Positions 9,576-20,497 of a stretch of 64,000 bases of DNA are shown here, piece after piece; within the stretch, counting starts at the first letter, position 1, and the number at the start of each line of letters is the position of its first letter. The position numbers and the translations under genes are program-made. The DNA lies in contig CAMNKK010000001.1 in the NCBI GenBank assembly GCA_946542235.1, positions 1 to 64,000 on the forward strand. The letters are read 5' to 3'. Under the pieces are notes generated by a model. The model saw nothing but the letters and a program-made list of their open reading frames with translations. It had not been told where the DNA came from and did no database searches. The stretch is from an uncultured Clostridia bacterium. Its GTDB lineage: Bacteria; Bacillota; Clostridia; Christensenellales; Aristaeellaceae.

Positions 9576-10286
9576 ATGATGCGTTTGCAGAAATACCTTG
9601 CGCTTTGCGGGGTTGCTTCCCGGCGCCGGGCTGAAAAGATGATTCAGGACGGGCTGGTCCAGATAAATGGCATAACCGTTCGGGAGATGGGAATTCAGAT
9701 TGATGAAAGCCGAGATACAGTCAGCGTTTCCGGAGAGACTGTGCATCCGGAGGCTGAGAAGCATTATCTTGCGTATAATAAGCCCATCGGAGAAGTGACA
9801 ACGGTATCCGATCCGGAAGGCCGTCCCACCGTGATGGATAAATTCCGGGATTATCCGGTGCGTCTGTTTCCTGTCGGCCGTCTTGATTTTGACAGTGAGG
9901 GGCTTCTGTTGCTGACCAATGACGGAGACCTGATGAATCATCTGCTGCACCCGAGTCATGAAGTCAGTAAAGTGTATCTTGTAAAGGTTTCCAATCAGGT
10001 GAGCGAAGCGGAAGTGCAGCGTTTGCGTGCCGGCGTCATGATTGACGGAAAAATGACATCTCCTGCCCAGGTCCGTCTCATCCGTCATGAAACTTTCGAT
10101 ACCGTTCTTCTTGTTTCCATCCATGAAGGAAGAAACCGCCAGGTCCGGAAAATGATGGAAGCTGTTGGACACCAGGTGGTCAGCCTGAAGCGGGTGGAAT
10201 TCGGGCCCATCATCCTTGGCGATCTTCCCCGGGGGCAATGGCGCCGCCTGACAGAACGGGAAATCAGCCGTCTGAAAGCGCTGTAG
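9576..10286 (+). CDS. rRNA pseudouridine synthase (RsuA/RluB family)
   Basis: MRLQKYLALCGVASRRRAEKMIQDG S4 domain; PVGRLDFDSEGLLLLTNDG catalytic motif; EGRNRQVRKM. Confidence 0.94.
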   Translation: MMRLQKYLALCGVASRRRAEKMIQDGLVQINGITVREMGIQIDESRDTVSVSGETVHPEAEKHYLAYNKPIGEVTTVSDPEGRPTVMDKFRDYPVRLFPVGRLDFDSEGLLLLTNDGDLMNHLLHPSHEVSKVYLVKVSNQVSEAEVQRLRAGVMIDGKMTSPAQVRLIRHETFDTVLLVSIHEGRNRQVRKMMEAVGHQVVSLKRVEFGPIILGDLPRGQWRRLTEREISRLKAL

Positions 10287-10341
10287 CTTTGCTCCCTGAC
10301 GAGGTTCGAAAAAGCTCCCATACCGGCAGAACAATAAAGCA

Positions 10342-10369
10342 CCCTGCAGATTATCTGCAGGGCTTTTTT
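10342..10369 (+). terminator. Rho-independent terminator
   Basis: CCCTGCAG-attat-CTGCAGGG then CTTTTTT. Confidence 0.85.
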
Positions 10370-10371
10370 CG

Positions 10372-10453
10372 TGCGGTCGACGGGACTTGAACCCGTACCC
10401 ATTGCTGGACACGCCCCTCAAACGTGCGCGTATGCCGATTCCGCCACGGCCGC
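10372..10453 (-). tRNA. tRNA-Leu (anticodon GAG)
   Basis: GCGGCCGTGGCGGAATCGGCATACGCGCACGTTTGAGGG...GGGTTCAAGTCCCGTCGACCGCA; class II variable arm; CCA not encoded; one C-A mismatch in acceptor stem. Confidence 0.9.
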
Positions 10454-10613
10454 AAACCGAACAGGTTGGATTATACTGTGAGTCATCCCTTTTGTCAAGC
10501 GTACCTGTCATTTTCTGAATTCACCGAAATCTTACGATTCTGTGAATTTCTTTCCATCCATTATGAATCGTGATAGAATAAAAAGAATCCTTGGAAGGAG
10601 GAGTCTGTTTCTT

Positions 10614-11978
10614 ATGCGCATTATTCTGATTGGTGCGGGGAAAGTCGGTCACATCCTGGCAGACCGGCTCACAGCGGAAGAGCATGATGTAACCATCATC
10701 GATAACAATGATGAAGTGGTTGACCGCTGTCAGGATTCCATGGACGTTATGTGCATCAAAGGTAACGGCGCCAATGCCAAAACGCTTGTGGAAGCGGGCG
10801 TGGATCGAGCCGATATCGTAATTGCCACTACCGCCAGTGACGAAACCAATATGCTCTGCTGCCTGATTTCCAAGAGGCTGGGCGCAAAATATACCATCGC
10901 CAGAATCAGGGATCCGGAATACAATGAAAGTCAGCTTCTGCTTCAAAATGAGCTCGGTATTGATGTCGCCATCAATCCGGAGCGTGCTACAGCCCTTGAA
11001 ATCAGTAAGCTCCTCAGATATCCCTTTGCCGGCAGTATCGAATCCTTCGCCCGGGGGCAGGTTGAAATGGTGGAGTTCCGCGCGCAGAAAGACGATATTA
11101 TTATTGGTGTTCCCATGAAGGATATTGCCTCCACCATCCCAAACATTCCCCATGTCCTCTATTCCATGGTGGAACGTGATGGAAAAGTCATTATTCCCGG
11201 CGGCGATTTCTTTATCGAAGCCGGAGACAAGGTCCATATCTCCGGAAATATTCTGAATATTACAAACTATTTCCGTTTTCTAGGCCGGAATACGCTGAAA
11301 ATTCGAAGTGCCATGGTTCTCGGCGGCGGAAAGATCACCTACTATCTGGCCAGGATGATCATGCCAATCGGGATTCATATCACCATTTTTGAGGTTAATC
11401 CGGAGAAGGCCCGCACCCTCAGCGAGCAGTTTCCCAAAGCAGATGTGATCCTGGGAGACGGAACGGATCAGGATTTACTGGAAGAGCAAGGTCTGGCCCA
11501 GATGGATGCATATATTTCTCTTTCCAGCCGGGATGAGGAAAATCTACTGACCGGAATGTACGCTTCCCGGTGCGGTGTGCCGAAAGTGATTGCCAAAAAT
11601 ACACGCACCACATATGCGGATGTTTTGAATCAGCTGGGCCTGGACTCCATTGTCAGCCCCCAAAGCATCACCTGTTCAACGATCCTCCGATATGTGCGTG
11701 CCCGGGAACACAGCAAGGGAACTGAGATCGAGCGGCTCTACCGTCTGGCCGACGGAAAAGCGGAAGCGATCGAATTCATCGCCCGGGAGGGAGATTCCTA
11801 TATCGGAACCGCGCTGAAAGACCTGACCACCCGTCCCGGGAACCTGGTTGCGGTAATCCTGCATCAGGGAAAAGTGATCGTGCCTTTCGGCAACGATAAA
11901 ATTGAAGCCGGTGATCACGTAGTCATCATTTCCAGGGAATCCGGAATCGGTGATTTGAACGAGGTGCTCTACAGATGA
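10614..11978 (+). CDS. trkA: Trk system potassium transporter, NAD-binding peripheral subunit TrkA
   Basis: MRIILIGAGKVGHILADRLTAEEHDVTIIDNN and a second Rossmann/RCK repeat; start chosen at ATG after GGAAGGAGG. Confidence 0.94.
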   Translation: MRIILIGAGKVGHILADRLTAEEHDVTIIDNNDEVVDRCQDSMDVMCIKGNGANAKTLVEAGVDRADIVIATTASDETNMLCCLISKRLGAKYTIARIRDPEYNESQLLLQNELGIDVAINPERATALEISKLLRYPFAGSIESFARGQVEMVEFRAQKDDIIIGVPMKDIASTIPNIPHVLYSMVERDGKVIIPGGDFFIEAGDKVHISGNILNITNYFRFLGRNTLKIRSAMVLGGGKITYYLARMIMPIGIHITIFEVNPEKARTLSEQFPKADVILGDGTDQDLLEEQGLAQMDAYISLSSRDEENLLTGMYASRCGVPKVIAKNTRTTYADVLNQLGLDSIVSPQSITCSTILRYVRAREHSKGTEIERLYRLADGKAEAIEFIAREGDSYIGTALKDLTTRPGNLVAVILHQGKVIVPFGNDKIEAGDHVVIISRESGIGDLNEVLYR

Positions 11979-13435
11979 ACAGAAAACTGATCATCCGTCT
12001 GCTGGGTGCCATTCTCGGAATAGAAGCAGCGGCGATGGTCCCCTCCTTTGCCATCGCACTCTATTTCGGGGATGGAGATGCTCTTGTCCTTGGCATCTGC
12101 ATCCTTTGTCTTGCCGTTCCAGGCCTTCTCCTCTGGTTTCTTGTCAAATCTCCTTCCAGCTCTCATTTGCGTCTGAAGGAAGGTTTTATCATTGTGGCAC
12201 TGGGTTGGCTGGTTTTAAGCCTTGGCGGCGCAGTTCCTTTTTACTTTTCCGGACTTTATCCACGATTTGAAGACGCCCTCTTTGAGTCTGTCTCCGGTTT
12301 CACCACAACGGGAGCCACGGTATTAACCCATTTTGAAGATTTTCCAAGAGGAATCATGTTCTGGCGTGGAACAACGCACTGGATCGGCGGCATGGGCGTA
12401 CTGGTACTGACTCTGGCGCTTTTGCCGAAGCTTACCGGCCGCACTTCTCACCTTGTCCGGGCAGAAAGCCCCGGTCCTTCTCTGAGCAAGCTGGTTCCGC
12501 ATACCGGAACGACCGCAAAGCTGCTGTATCGAATCTATATTCTGCTCACTGCCATGGAGTTTCTGGCGTTGCTGCTCTGCGGTCTTTCTCCCTATGATGC
12601 CGCGCTGCATTCGCTGTCCAATGCAGGTACAGGTGGTTTCAGCAATTACGGATCCAGCATTGCAGCCTTCCAGAATCCAGCAGCAGAAGCGGTGATTACG
12701 CTTTTTATGTTTCTTTTCGGTGTCAATTTTGCGCTGTATTACCGTTTTCTTATCGCCGGTCCGCGGGATAAAATCCGTTCCTTCTTCCTGGATGAGGAAT
12801 TCCGCTGGTATTTCGGAATCAATATCGTTCTGATTCTGGCTTTGACAGCACTGAACCTTTCCTTTTATCAGGGAAACCTGCTTCGGTCTTTCCGTTACAG
12901 CGCCTTTGAAATCTGTTCGGTTCTGTCGACAACTGGCTTTGTCACATCTAATTTTAACAGCTGGTCTTCCGCCTCTCAGATGCTGGTATTTTTTGCAATG
13001 TGGATCGGCGCCAGCGCCGGCTCCACCGCAGGCGGAATCAAGGTCATCCGTGTTGTCCTTCTTGGTAAAATCAGCAAGCGTTCCATTCAGGCGACCGGGC
13101 AGCCCAAAAAGGTGCAGGTAGTTCGTCTGGATGGAAAAGCCGTGGAAGAATCCATGCTGAACCAGATCACGATATTTGCGGTTGTATATGTTCTGCTGGT
13201 TCTGGCCGGTGGATTACTGCTTTCTCTGGACGCCGGATTTGCGGCAATCGATCATTTGTCCGGAGCTTTGACCTGCGTAAGCAATGTTGGACCGGCATTC
13301 GGGGCACTGTCCGGCGACTTTGCCGGTTACGGTTTTTTCGGTAAGCTGGTGTGCTGTTTCCTGATGCTGGCTGGTCGTCTTGAATTGTTCCCCATGCTGT
13401 TCCTGTTAACCCGTGGAGCATGGAAATCACATTGA
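11975..13435 (+). CDS. trkH: TrkH family potassium uptake protein
   Basis: FESVSGFTTTGATVL, NAGTGGFSNYG, STTGFVTSNF, GASAGSTAGGIKVIR selectivity-loop repeats; overlaps trkA by 4 nt. Confidence 0.95.
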   Translation: MNRKLIIRLLGAILGIEAAAMVPSFAIALYFGDGDALVLGICILCLAVPGLLLWFLVKSPSSSHLRLKEGFIIVALGWLVLSLGGAVPFYFSGLYPRFEDALFESVSGFTTTGATVLTHFEDFPRGIMFWRGTTHWIGGMGVLVLTLALLPKLTGRTSHLVRAESPGPSLSKLVPHTGTTAKLLYRIYILLTAMEFLALLLCGLSPYDAALHSLSNAGTGGFSNYGSSIAAFQNPAAEAVITLFMFLFGVNFALYYRFLIAGPRDKIRSFFLDEEFRWYFGINIVLILALTALNLSFYQGNLLRSFRYSAFEICSVLSTTGFVTSNFNSWSSASQMLVFFAMWIGASAGSTAGGIKVIRVVLLGKISKRSIQATGQPKKVQVVRLDGKAVEESMLNQITIFAVVYVLLVLAGGLLLSLDAGFAAIDHLSGALTCVSNVGPAFGALSGDFAGYGFFGKLVCCFLMLAGRLELFPMLFLLTRGAWKSH

Positions 13436-13447
13436 GGGGGGTAGTCT

Positions 13448-15040
13448 ATGGCTTCTGACACCAGAAAAGGCATTGTAAAAGGAGTATCCATCCTAAGCCT
13501 GGCCGGAATAATCTGTAAGCTGATCGGTCTGCTGTATACTGTTCCGCTGACCCGGATTATCGGTTCGGAGGGATTGGGAATTTATCAGTCCGTTTACCCG
13601 ACTTACAATCTTTTGCTCACTCTTTCCTCCGCAGGACTTCCGGTAGCCGTTTCCAGGATGGTCAGTCAGTTTCTGGCCAAGGATGACCCAAAGAATGCTC
13701 ATCATGTTTTTATAACCGCGCTCTGGCTATTGACGGGCTTGGGATGCCTGTGCATGATTCTCATGCTGGCCGGAAACGGCGCGCTGGTTGTCTGGGTTCG
13801 GGAGCCGCGTTCCTCCCAGGGCTTCTATGTAATTGCTCCCTGTCTGGCCATCGTCTGCGCGCTCTCCGCTTTCCGCGGATTTATGCAGGGGCAGCAGAAT
13901 ATGAAACCCACTGCCATTTCCCAGATAGCGGAGCAGATTGGAAAGGTTACGTTTTCTCTCCCTCTTGCCTACCTGGGCGCCCGCCGCAGTCTTGCGTACG
14001 GTGCTGCCGGTGCCCTGCTGGGAATCACGCTCAGCGAAGCCTGCGCAACAATCATCGTGGCAATCCTCTACTTCCGGAATAAAAAGCGCTTTGCCCTCCT
14101 TCCGCAGCTTTCCGCAGAGCCGCCAGCTTCCACCGGATCCCTGGCCCGAACGCTGTTTTCCATTTCCATTCCAATTACCATCAGCGCCTGTATTGTTCCT
14201 TTGGCTCAGTTTGTCGATTCAGTCATGATGGTTCCCCGTATGATCGATTCCGGACTGACCAACGAAGCCGCCAGATCCCTTTACGGTGTTTTCTCGGGCC
14301 TGGTAATCCGTCTGATCAACATGCCGACAGCGCTGGCACTGGCCATCGCAATGAGCCTTGTGCCTGCAGTCTCCGCCGCACAGGCTGTCCATGATGAAAA
14401 GGGAACCAGCCAAGCAGCCGATCAGGGGCTGAAGCTGGCCTTTATGATTGGTTTCCCCTGTTCAATCGGAATGAGTGTTCTGGCCCGGCAGGTTTTTGGC
14501 TTTCTGTATCTGGAAAGCCTTAAACCCGAGCAGTTCCAGACCGGCTGGGAACTGCTGACAGTCTCCAGCCTGACCATTGTTCTATTTACTGTCGTCCAGG
14601 CCACCAGCGGCATCCTGCAGGGGCTTGGCAAGCAGAAGATTCCCATGTATACACTGATCGCCGGCGTCAGCTTCAAAATCCTGATGAACTATATTCTGGT
14701 CGGCATTCCGGGCGTCAATATCCATGGCGGTCCATACGCCTCCCTGGTCTGCTATACGGTTTCCATGGTTCCAAATCTTTATTTTGTCTGTAAGTATGCT
14801 CATCTTTCCTTCAATTTCAGAGACTGGATATTCAAGCCTGGTCTCTCGGCCGCCGCAATGGGTATTGTCATCTTCGCAATGCGGTCCTTCCTTCCCCTGA
14901 ACCGCGTTCTTACCCTGCTGGAGGTTGCTGTCGGCGTGGCAGTTTACGCTTTTATGGCGGTAAAGCTGAAGATGATCTCTTCCGGCGAGCTGTCAGGTTT
15001 GCTTCATAGGATAACCGGCAGAAGGAAGAAGCAGGGCTGA
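13448..15040 (+). CDS. SpoVB/YabM-like polysaccharide flippase (MATE/MOP superfamily)
   Basis: multi-TM; GIVKGVSILSLAGIICKLIGLLYTVPLTRIIGSEGLGIYQSVYPTYNLLLTLS; precedes mazG as in yabM-yabN. Confidence 0.9.
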   Translation: MASDTRKGIVKGVSILSLAGIICKLIGLLYTVPLTRIIGSEGLGIYQSVYPTYNLLLTLSSAGLPVAVSRMVSQFLAKDDPKNAHHVFITALWLLTGLGCLCMILMLAGNGALVVWVREPRSSQGFYVIAPCLAIVCALSAFRGFMQGQQNMKPTAISQIAEQIGKVTFSLPLAYLGARRSLAYGAAGALLGITLSEACATIIVAILYFRNKKRFALLPQLSAEPPASTGSLARTLFSISIPITISACIVPLAQFVDSVMMVPRMIDSGLTNEAARSLYGVFSGLVIRLINMPTALALAIAMSLVPAVSAAQAVHDEKGTSQAADQGLKLAFMIGFPCSIGMSVLARQVFGFLYLESLKPEQFQTGWELLTVSSLTIVLFTVVQATSGILQGLGKQKIPMYTLIAGVSFKILMNYILVGIPGVNIHGGPYASLVCYTVSMVPNLYFVCKYAHLSFNFRDWIFKPGLSAAAMGIVIFAMRSFLPLNRVLTLLEVAVGVAVYAFMAVKLKMISSGELSGLLHRITGRRKKQG

Positions 15041-15178
15041 TCTGCTTCACTGATACAACACATTTCGAACTCTTATCGGCATTCCACATCAGACCGGGAG
15101 GATTAGTGTGAAAGTTCAATACTGCGGCGGACTTTCATGGGCTATTTGCGCCGGTGCCGCACTGGCGTGGGGATTAAC

Positions 15179-16624
15179 ATGTCAATTCACTTAACGATCA
15201 TTCCGCTTGGACCCGGTTCTCCTGAGCTGCTTACGCTCCAGGCTTCCCATCTTCTTTGGGAATCCAACCAGTATCTGATTTTTCGGACATCCCGTCATCC
15301 TGTGGCGGACTTGCTGAAGCAGCAGGGACGTTTTTTCGAGTCGCTGGATGATTATTACAATCGCTATGATGATTTTGACCTGATGCATCAGGCGATGGCA
15401 GCTTATGTAAAGGAAAAAGCAGCCTCTTCTCCAGTCTGTTTTTGTGTGATGGATCCTGAGACAGACGGTGCAGTCCGGATTCTCAGATCCCTGCTGGCTC
15501 CGGAAAAAATCCGTATTCTCCCTGGAATCACCAGAGCAAGTCAGTGTCTGGCTTCCGTTCCGGATTCGTATGCAACGCTATCAGGGCTTCAGCTTTACAC
15601 CGCAACAGATTATCTGCATATGGACGAAAACCCATCCCGTCCGCTGATAATCACAGAGCTTGATTCCCCCCTTCTGGCCGGGGATGTCAAGCTGCGTCTT
15701 CTGGAGCTGCACCCGGATGAGCAGACCGTGTTTTTTTTCCCTCCCTCTGAAAAGGACTTCCCTTCCGTCAGACCTGTTCCTCTTTATCTCCTGGATGCCC
15801 AAAAGAAATACGACCATACCGCCTCTGTTTATGTTCCAGGCATGGATTTCCTGCACAGATCCCGCTTTACCTTTCAGGATCTGGCTGCCGTTACTTCCCG
15901 GCTCAGGAGTCCGGATGGCTGCCCATGGGATCGGGTGCAGACCCACGAATCCCTTCGTCCTTATATGGTGGAAGAAGCCTGGGAAGCTGTTGGTGCCATC
16001 AATGAAAATGATATGCAGCATCTTTCGGATGAACTGGGTGACGTTCTGTTTCAGGTGATGATTCATTCTTCCATCGGATCAGACTTTGATGAATTTACCC
16101 TGACGGATGTGATCTCTGGAATCTGCGAAAAAATGATTCACCGTCATCCCCATGTGTTTCGCACACAGGAGGAAAACGCAGCATCCCAGGCCTCGATCAG
16201 TTGGGAGCAGCTGAAAAGAATGGAAACCGGAAGCAGGACCATCGGCGAAAGCCTGGATGATGTATCAAAGTCGCTTCCTTCCCTGAAATATGCCGCCAAG
16301 ATCATGAAAAAGCTCTCCCAGATTCCGGCTCTTCGCCGGAATCCCGAAGATGTCATTCAGGACATCCAAGCCATATCCGGCTCACTGATGAGTGACACTC
16401 CGCTTTCCGATTGCAAAGCAGCGGATCTGCTTTTGAAATGTACCGAATTATGCTTCCTTTCCGGCTTTGATCCTGAGGTTCTTCTTCATCGAAGGGCAGA
16501 AGAGCTGGCTAAATTGTATCAAAAATCGGAAAAATTGATTATTCATGATGAAAAATCCCCGGAAAGCTTGACATTTCAACAGCTTTGTGTATACTTTAAT
16601 TCAGTTAGGGATGAAATTGAATAG
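15179..16624 (+). CDS. mazG: tetrapyrrole methylase-like/MazG pyrophosphohydrolase fusion (YabN-like)
   Basis: N-terminal [18 protein letters not shown]; MazG motif [36 protein letters not shown] start selected. Confidence 0.9.
   Translation: MSIHLTIIPLGPGSPELLTLQASHLLWESNQYLIFRTSRHPVADLLKQQGRFFESLDDYYNRYDDFDLMHQAMAAYVKEKAASSPVCFCVMDPETDGAVRILRSLLAPEKIRILPGITRASQCLASVPDSYATLSGLQLYTATDYLHMDENPSRPLIITELDSPLLAGDVKLRLLELHPDEQTVFFFPPSEKDFPSVRPVPLYLLDAQKKYDHTASVYVPGMDFLHRSRFTFQDLAAVTSRLRSPDGCPWDRVQTHESLRPYMVEEAWEAVGAINENDMQHLSDELGDVLFQVMIHSSIGSDFDEFTLTDVISGICEKMIHRHPHVFRTQEENAASQASISWEQLKRMETGSRTIGESLDDVSKSLPSLKYAAKIMKKLSQIPALRRNPEDVIQDIQAISGSLMSDTPLSDCKAADLLLKCTELCFLSGFDPEVLLHRRAEELAKLYQKSEKLIIHDEKSPESLTFQQLCVYFNSVRDEIE
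16568..16595 (+). promoter_or_regulatory. promoter of hup inside the mazG 3' end
   Basis: TTGACA (16568-16573), 16 bp, TATACT (16590-16595). Confidence 0.65.
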
Positions 16625-16683
16625 TTTTTTCCTTAACATTATTATGGATCCGTAAAACGGATCATCTGAGGAGGTTTTTCTTT

Positions 16684-16983
16684 ATGAACAAGAGCGAACT
16701 CGTAACTGCTCTGGCAGCAAAAACTGAGCTTTCTAAAAAAGATGCAGAGAAAGCTGTTAACGCTTTTGTCGAGACTGTCAGCGACAGCCTGGCCCACGGT
16801 GATAAGATCCAGCTGATTGGGTTCGGTACCTTTGCCGTAAAAGCGCGGCCTGCCCGTGTCGCCCGTAACCCCCGTACCGGCGAAGAAATTAAGATCGCCG
16901 CTTCCAAGGCTCCTGCTTTCAAGGCCGGCAAGGCTCTGAAGGACAAGGTGAATGTCCCTGCCAAGAAGAAGGGCAAAAAGTAA
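16684..16983 (+). CDS. hup: HU family DNA-binding protein
   Basis: [50 protein letters not shown]...RNPRTGEEI. Confidence 0.97.
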   Translation: MNKSELVTALAAKTELSKKDAEKAVNAFVETVSDSLAHGDKIQLIGFGTFAVKARPARVARNPRTGEEIKIAASKAPAFKAGKALKDKVNVPAKKKGKK

Positions 16984-16998
16984 TTTTTGTTATATTAC

Positions 16999-17027
16999 CC
17001 ACAGGGATCTTCCCTGTGGTTTTTTTT
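16999..17027 (+). terminator. Rho-independent terminator of hup
   Basis: CCACAGGGA-tct-TCCCTGTGG followed by T8. Confidence 0.92.
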
Positions 17028-17131
17028 GTCCGGTCAGGTTGGAATACTTTTTTCATAACTGTGAATTCATCCTGATCGCACTTTGAAGTAAAAATCAGGC
17101 TCCATTCTATTCAGGCATCTGAGGTGAAATA

Positions 17132-17404
17132 ATGCGACTGGATAAATATCTTAAAGTTTCCCGCATCATCAAACGCCGTACCGTTGCGAACGAGGCTTGC
17201 TCCGGCGGCCGCGTTACGGTAAACGGAAAAGTGGCCAAGCCTGGTGCTGATGTAAAGCCCGGCGATCGTCTCACAATCCGTTTCGGTGAGCATCTCGGCA
17301 TTTATGAAGTCGTTTCCACGGCGGAAACAGTTCGGAAAGAAGAGGCTGATCAGCTTTATCGGATCATCGAAGAGGATGAATCCACAGCCAGGGAGAGATC
17401 ATGA
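17132..17404 (+). CDS. rqcP: S4-domain RNA-binding protein (RqcP/YabO-like)
   Basis: [45 protein letters not shown]; synteny with mazG. Confidence 0.9.
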   Translation: MRLDKYLKVSRIIKRRTVANEACSGGRVTVNGKVAKPGADVKPGDRLTIRFGEHLGIYEVVSTAETVRKEEADQLYRIIEEDESTARERS

Positions 17405-18612
17405 TGAAGGAAACTGTCTATTCTGTTTTGTTGGCCGGAGGTACCGGAAGCAGAATGCATTCCTCCGTCAACAAGGTTCTCCTCCCAGTTGCCGGAATTC
17501 CCTGCATCGCCCGAAGTGCTCTGGCGCTGGCGCCTTTTACCGATTACCTGGTGCTGGTCGGACGTCCGGAGGAAAAAGCGCTTTTGCTAAAACTGCTGGA
17601 AGATTCCGGCATCAATAAACCCATTCTGTTTGCCTCCGGAGGTGCTACACGTCAGGAATCTGTTCATCACGGGCTGCATGCAGCTGCTGCACATGCGCAG
17701 GATGATAACGCAGTCATTCTGATTCATGACGGAGCCCGCTGTCTCGTAAGCGCGGAAGTCATCCAGAATTGTCTTCATTCCCTGTATACGAAAGGATCTG
17801 GTGCGGCTTCCATTTCAGTGACGGATACGCTCCGGAAGTCCGATCAATCCTGTCTTGCAGGCATTACTGTTCCCCGGAATGATCTGCAAGCTATGCAGAC
17901 TCCGCAGTGCTTCTATTTAAAAGATCTTTTGATTGCTTTTTCAAAAGCCGCGGAAGATGGATTTGAGGGAACGGACGATACATCCGTGATGGTTCATGCC
18001 GGTTTTCCTGTCTTTCTGTCAGAAGGAAGCCGCTTCAACCTGAAACTGACCACACGGGAGGATTTGGAAATGGCTGAAAAAATTCTGCGGGAATCATCCT
18101 GCCGTGTCCGGCAGAAGCCGGATTCCGTTTTGTGTTGTGCGCGGGTGGGTTTGGGTTATGATGTGCACCAACTGGTCGAAAGCAGAAAACTGATCCTTTG
18201 CGGAGTTGAAATTCCCTACTCGATGGGACTTCTGGGGCACAGTGATGCAGATGTCGCACTGCATGCTCTGATGGACGCTCTGCTGGGAGCGGCAGGCTTG
18301 GGGGATATTGGGCGTCATTTCCCGGATACAGATGCCAGGTATAAGGGAATTAGCTCCATGGAACTTCTTGAATCCGTAATCGGGAAGCTTTCTGAGGCCG
18401 GCTATCATCCCTCCAATGCAGACATTACAATCGTTGCCCAAAAACCAAAACTGGCGCCATATATCCCCCTGATGTCGGAGAAGGTGGCGTCAGCATTGGA
18501 TTTGCCATTATCTCGGGTCAATATCAAGGCTACAACAACAGAGCATCTTGGTTTTGAAGGTCGGATGGAAGGAATCTCCGCCCAGGCCGTCTGTCTGGTT
18601 CAGCCGTTGTAA
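17401..18612 (+). CDS. ispDF: bifunctional IspD-IspF (MEP cytidylyltransferase / MECDP synthase)
   Basis: Isp[26 protein letters not shown]...HDGARCLVS; Isp[26 protein letters not shown]...[31 protein letters not shown]. Confidence 0.95.
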   Translation: MMKETVYSVLLAGGTGSRMHSSVNKVLLPVAGIPCIARSALALAPFTDYLVLVGRPEEKALLLKLLEDSGINKPILFASGGATRQESVHHGLHAAAAHAQDDNAVILIHDGARCLVSAEVIQNCLHSLYTKGSGAASISVTDTLRKSDQSCLAGITVPRNDLQAMQTPQCFYLKDLLIAFSKAAEDGFEGTDDTSVMVHAGFPVFLSEGSRFNLKLTTREDLEMAEKILRESSCRVRQKPDSVLCCARVGLGYDVHQLVESRKLILCGVEIPYSMGLLGHSDADVALHALMDALLGAAGLGDIGRHFPDTDARYKGISSMELLESVIGKLSEAGYHPSNADITIVAQKPKLAPYIPLMSEKVASALDLPLSRVNIKATTTEHLGFEGRMEGISAQAVCLVQPL

Positions 18613-18706
18613 ACCTTGCTTCTTCTTCCGGCACGCTATTCAGCGGTGCCGGTTTTTTCATTCCGTATCCGGACAGACGGATAATATCTTGGAAATCTGC
18701 GGTTTC

Positions 18707-20377
18707 TCAGGAATTGCCATCCGCTGCATCCGCAGTTTCGGAAGAACTCCCTTCAGGATCGGCAGACGTTGTTTCCGGGCTTTCCGGCTTTTCAGCGGAA
18801 GAAGCATCTTCTGAAGTTTCCATCACAGCTGCAGTGGATTCCGTTTCTCCGGTTTCAGCATCGTTTTGATTTTCTTCCGGGTTCTGATCCTGATTTGTCC
18901 CCTCGGTATTTTCTTCGGCTGTTTCAGGCTTGGCAGGCGTCAGCTGTTCGCTTGCGCCAGCCAGGAATTCTGCAATTTTCACTGTCAGCTCATTGGCGGA
19001 AAAGGTCGTAAACTCCCTGGCGCCTTCCGTGGAAAACGGAGAAAACACCCACGGAGAAGAAGTCTTCATCTGCCCGTTTCCCGAAATCAGAAAGTCCTCT
19101 CTTATGATGCTCAGGCTGTATTCCAGCGTAGTAGGGCTGGACTGGGAATACCTGCTGAAATAGTGCAGATTCAATTCTGCGGAAAGCGGAAGCTCCTCCG
19201 GATAGTTTTTTTCATCCTCCCCTTCGGGAAGCCTCGAAACATCCCGTTCAGCAGTAAGCTTCCAGACCGTTCTCTCATGATCTCTGGATTCTTCATCTGT
19301 CGTTTTTTCGGAGGAGTGCTGCAACTCCAGCCGAATCGCATGATACAAGCCCTTTTCTGTTTCCTCCCCATTCGGATTTGGGCGCATAATCACCCACGCA
19401 CTGGCGGAATCAATCTGACTCCAGTCATAGTCTCTTCCCATCAGCAGCGTGATCACCTGTTCATCGTTCCGAAGCGTATAGGAGATCAGACCGTTTTTAT
19501 CTTCAATCAGCAGCGATTTGAATCCCATGCTGCTTTCATCAAGCGGCAGCTCAAGGCTGCTGGAGAGCTGAACTCCCAAGGTGGATATAGTGCTGGTATA
19601 GTTTATATCATACTCATTGTTCAGCGCGGAAAGCGCATCCAGAAAATAATAACCCAGATTCTGATTTTCAAACAGCCCCTTCTGTTCCTCAGAAAAGATC
19701 TGATCCATCAGGGCTTTTCCCTCCGCGCTGTTCTGCAGGATGTTCATGAGGCTGACAATTTCCTGCCTGAAATCATCCATTGGAATACTGTAGGACAGTT
19801 CCACCGCTGAAGTGCCGCTTTCTGTTGTTTTTACCTCCGAGGCTTCCGCATACCTTGCCAGCCAGACTTCCAGCTGCTTTTCCAGGATCTCGAGAACCGG
19901 ATTCAGGAGTGCTTCCTGCTGAGCTTTTCCAGTCTGTATCCAGCGAACAGCAGCGGACGCAATGGATGGATTTCCTCCTCGAGAAGGAAGCATGGCATCC
20001 GCCAATGCTGCCAGCGCAGGAAAACGAATAACCTCCCCAGGAAGAAAATCGGACCGGAAGAACAGACTGCTGCCATCATCGAAGATTTCTGTCAGCCCTT
20101 TCTGGCTTTCATCGTCTCCTGCCTGATAGAAATAATAGTGTCCCTGTTCACCTGTTCTCATACCCCGAAACTGGAGCTCAACGTCCTGAAAAGGCTGAAG
20201 TGACAGAATGAACGGATCATTCCCTTCTCCGTGAAGCTGCAGGGTGCCTTTCAGACCGCTGCCGCTGTCCAGCTGCTTCTGCATTTTTTCCTGCAGCGTA
20301 TAATCCACCGCTGCCAGGCTTTCCGCGGAAATCATCACCAGCATCATGCACAATAAGGCACAAAGGATTTTTTTCAT
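18707..20377 (-). CDS. hypothetical secreted protein with acidic Ser/Thr/Glu-rich C-terminal tail
   Basis: signal peptide MKKILCALLCMMLVMISAESLAA; no family recognised by eye. Confidence 0.75.
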   Translation of the reverse strand: MKKILCALLCMMLVMISAESLAAVDYTLQEKMQKQLDSGSGLKGTLQLHGEGNDPFILSLQPFQDVELQFRGMRTGEQGHYYFYQAGDDESQKGLTEIFDDGSSLFFRSDFLPGEVIRFPALAALADAMLPSRGGNPSIASAAVRWIQTGKAQQEALLNPVLEILEKQLEVWLARYAEASEVKTTESGTSAVELSYSIPMDDFRQEIVSLMNILQNSAEGKALMDQIFSEEQKGLFENQNLGYYFLDALSALNNEYDINYTSTISTLGVQLSSSLELPLDESSMGFKSLLIEDKNGLISYTLRNDEQVITLLMGRDYDWSQIDSASAWVIMRPNPNGEETEKGLYHAIRLELQHSSEKTTDEESRDHERTVWKLTAERDVSRLPEGEDEKNYPEELPLSAELNLHYFSRYSQSSPTTLEYSLSIIREDFLISGNGQMKTSSPWVFSPFSTEGAREFTTFSANELTVKIAEFLAGASEQLTPAKPETAEENTEGTNQDQNPEENQNDAETGETESTAAVMETSEDASSAEKPESPETTSADPEGSSSETADAADGNS

Positions 20378-20497
20378 TGAGTCCGCCCTCCAGTATCGTC
20401 AGATTTCTACCGATGCATGAATCCGTCGTCCGGTTTGCAGCACCGGCTTTCCATCCTCACTGCACCCTTCCCCGCCGTACATGCTCATACCGCCGTT

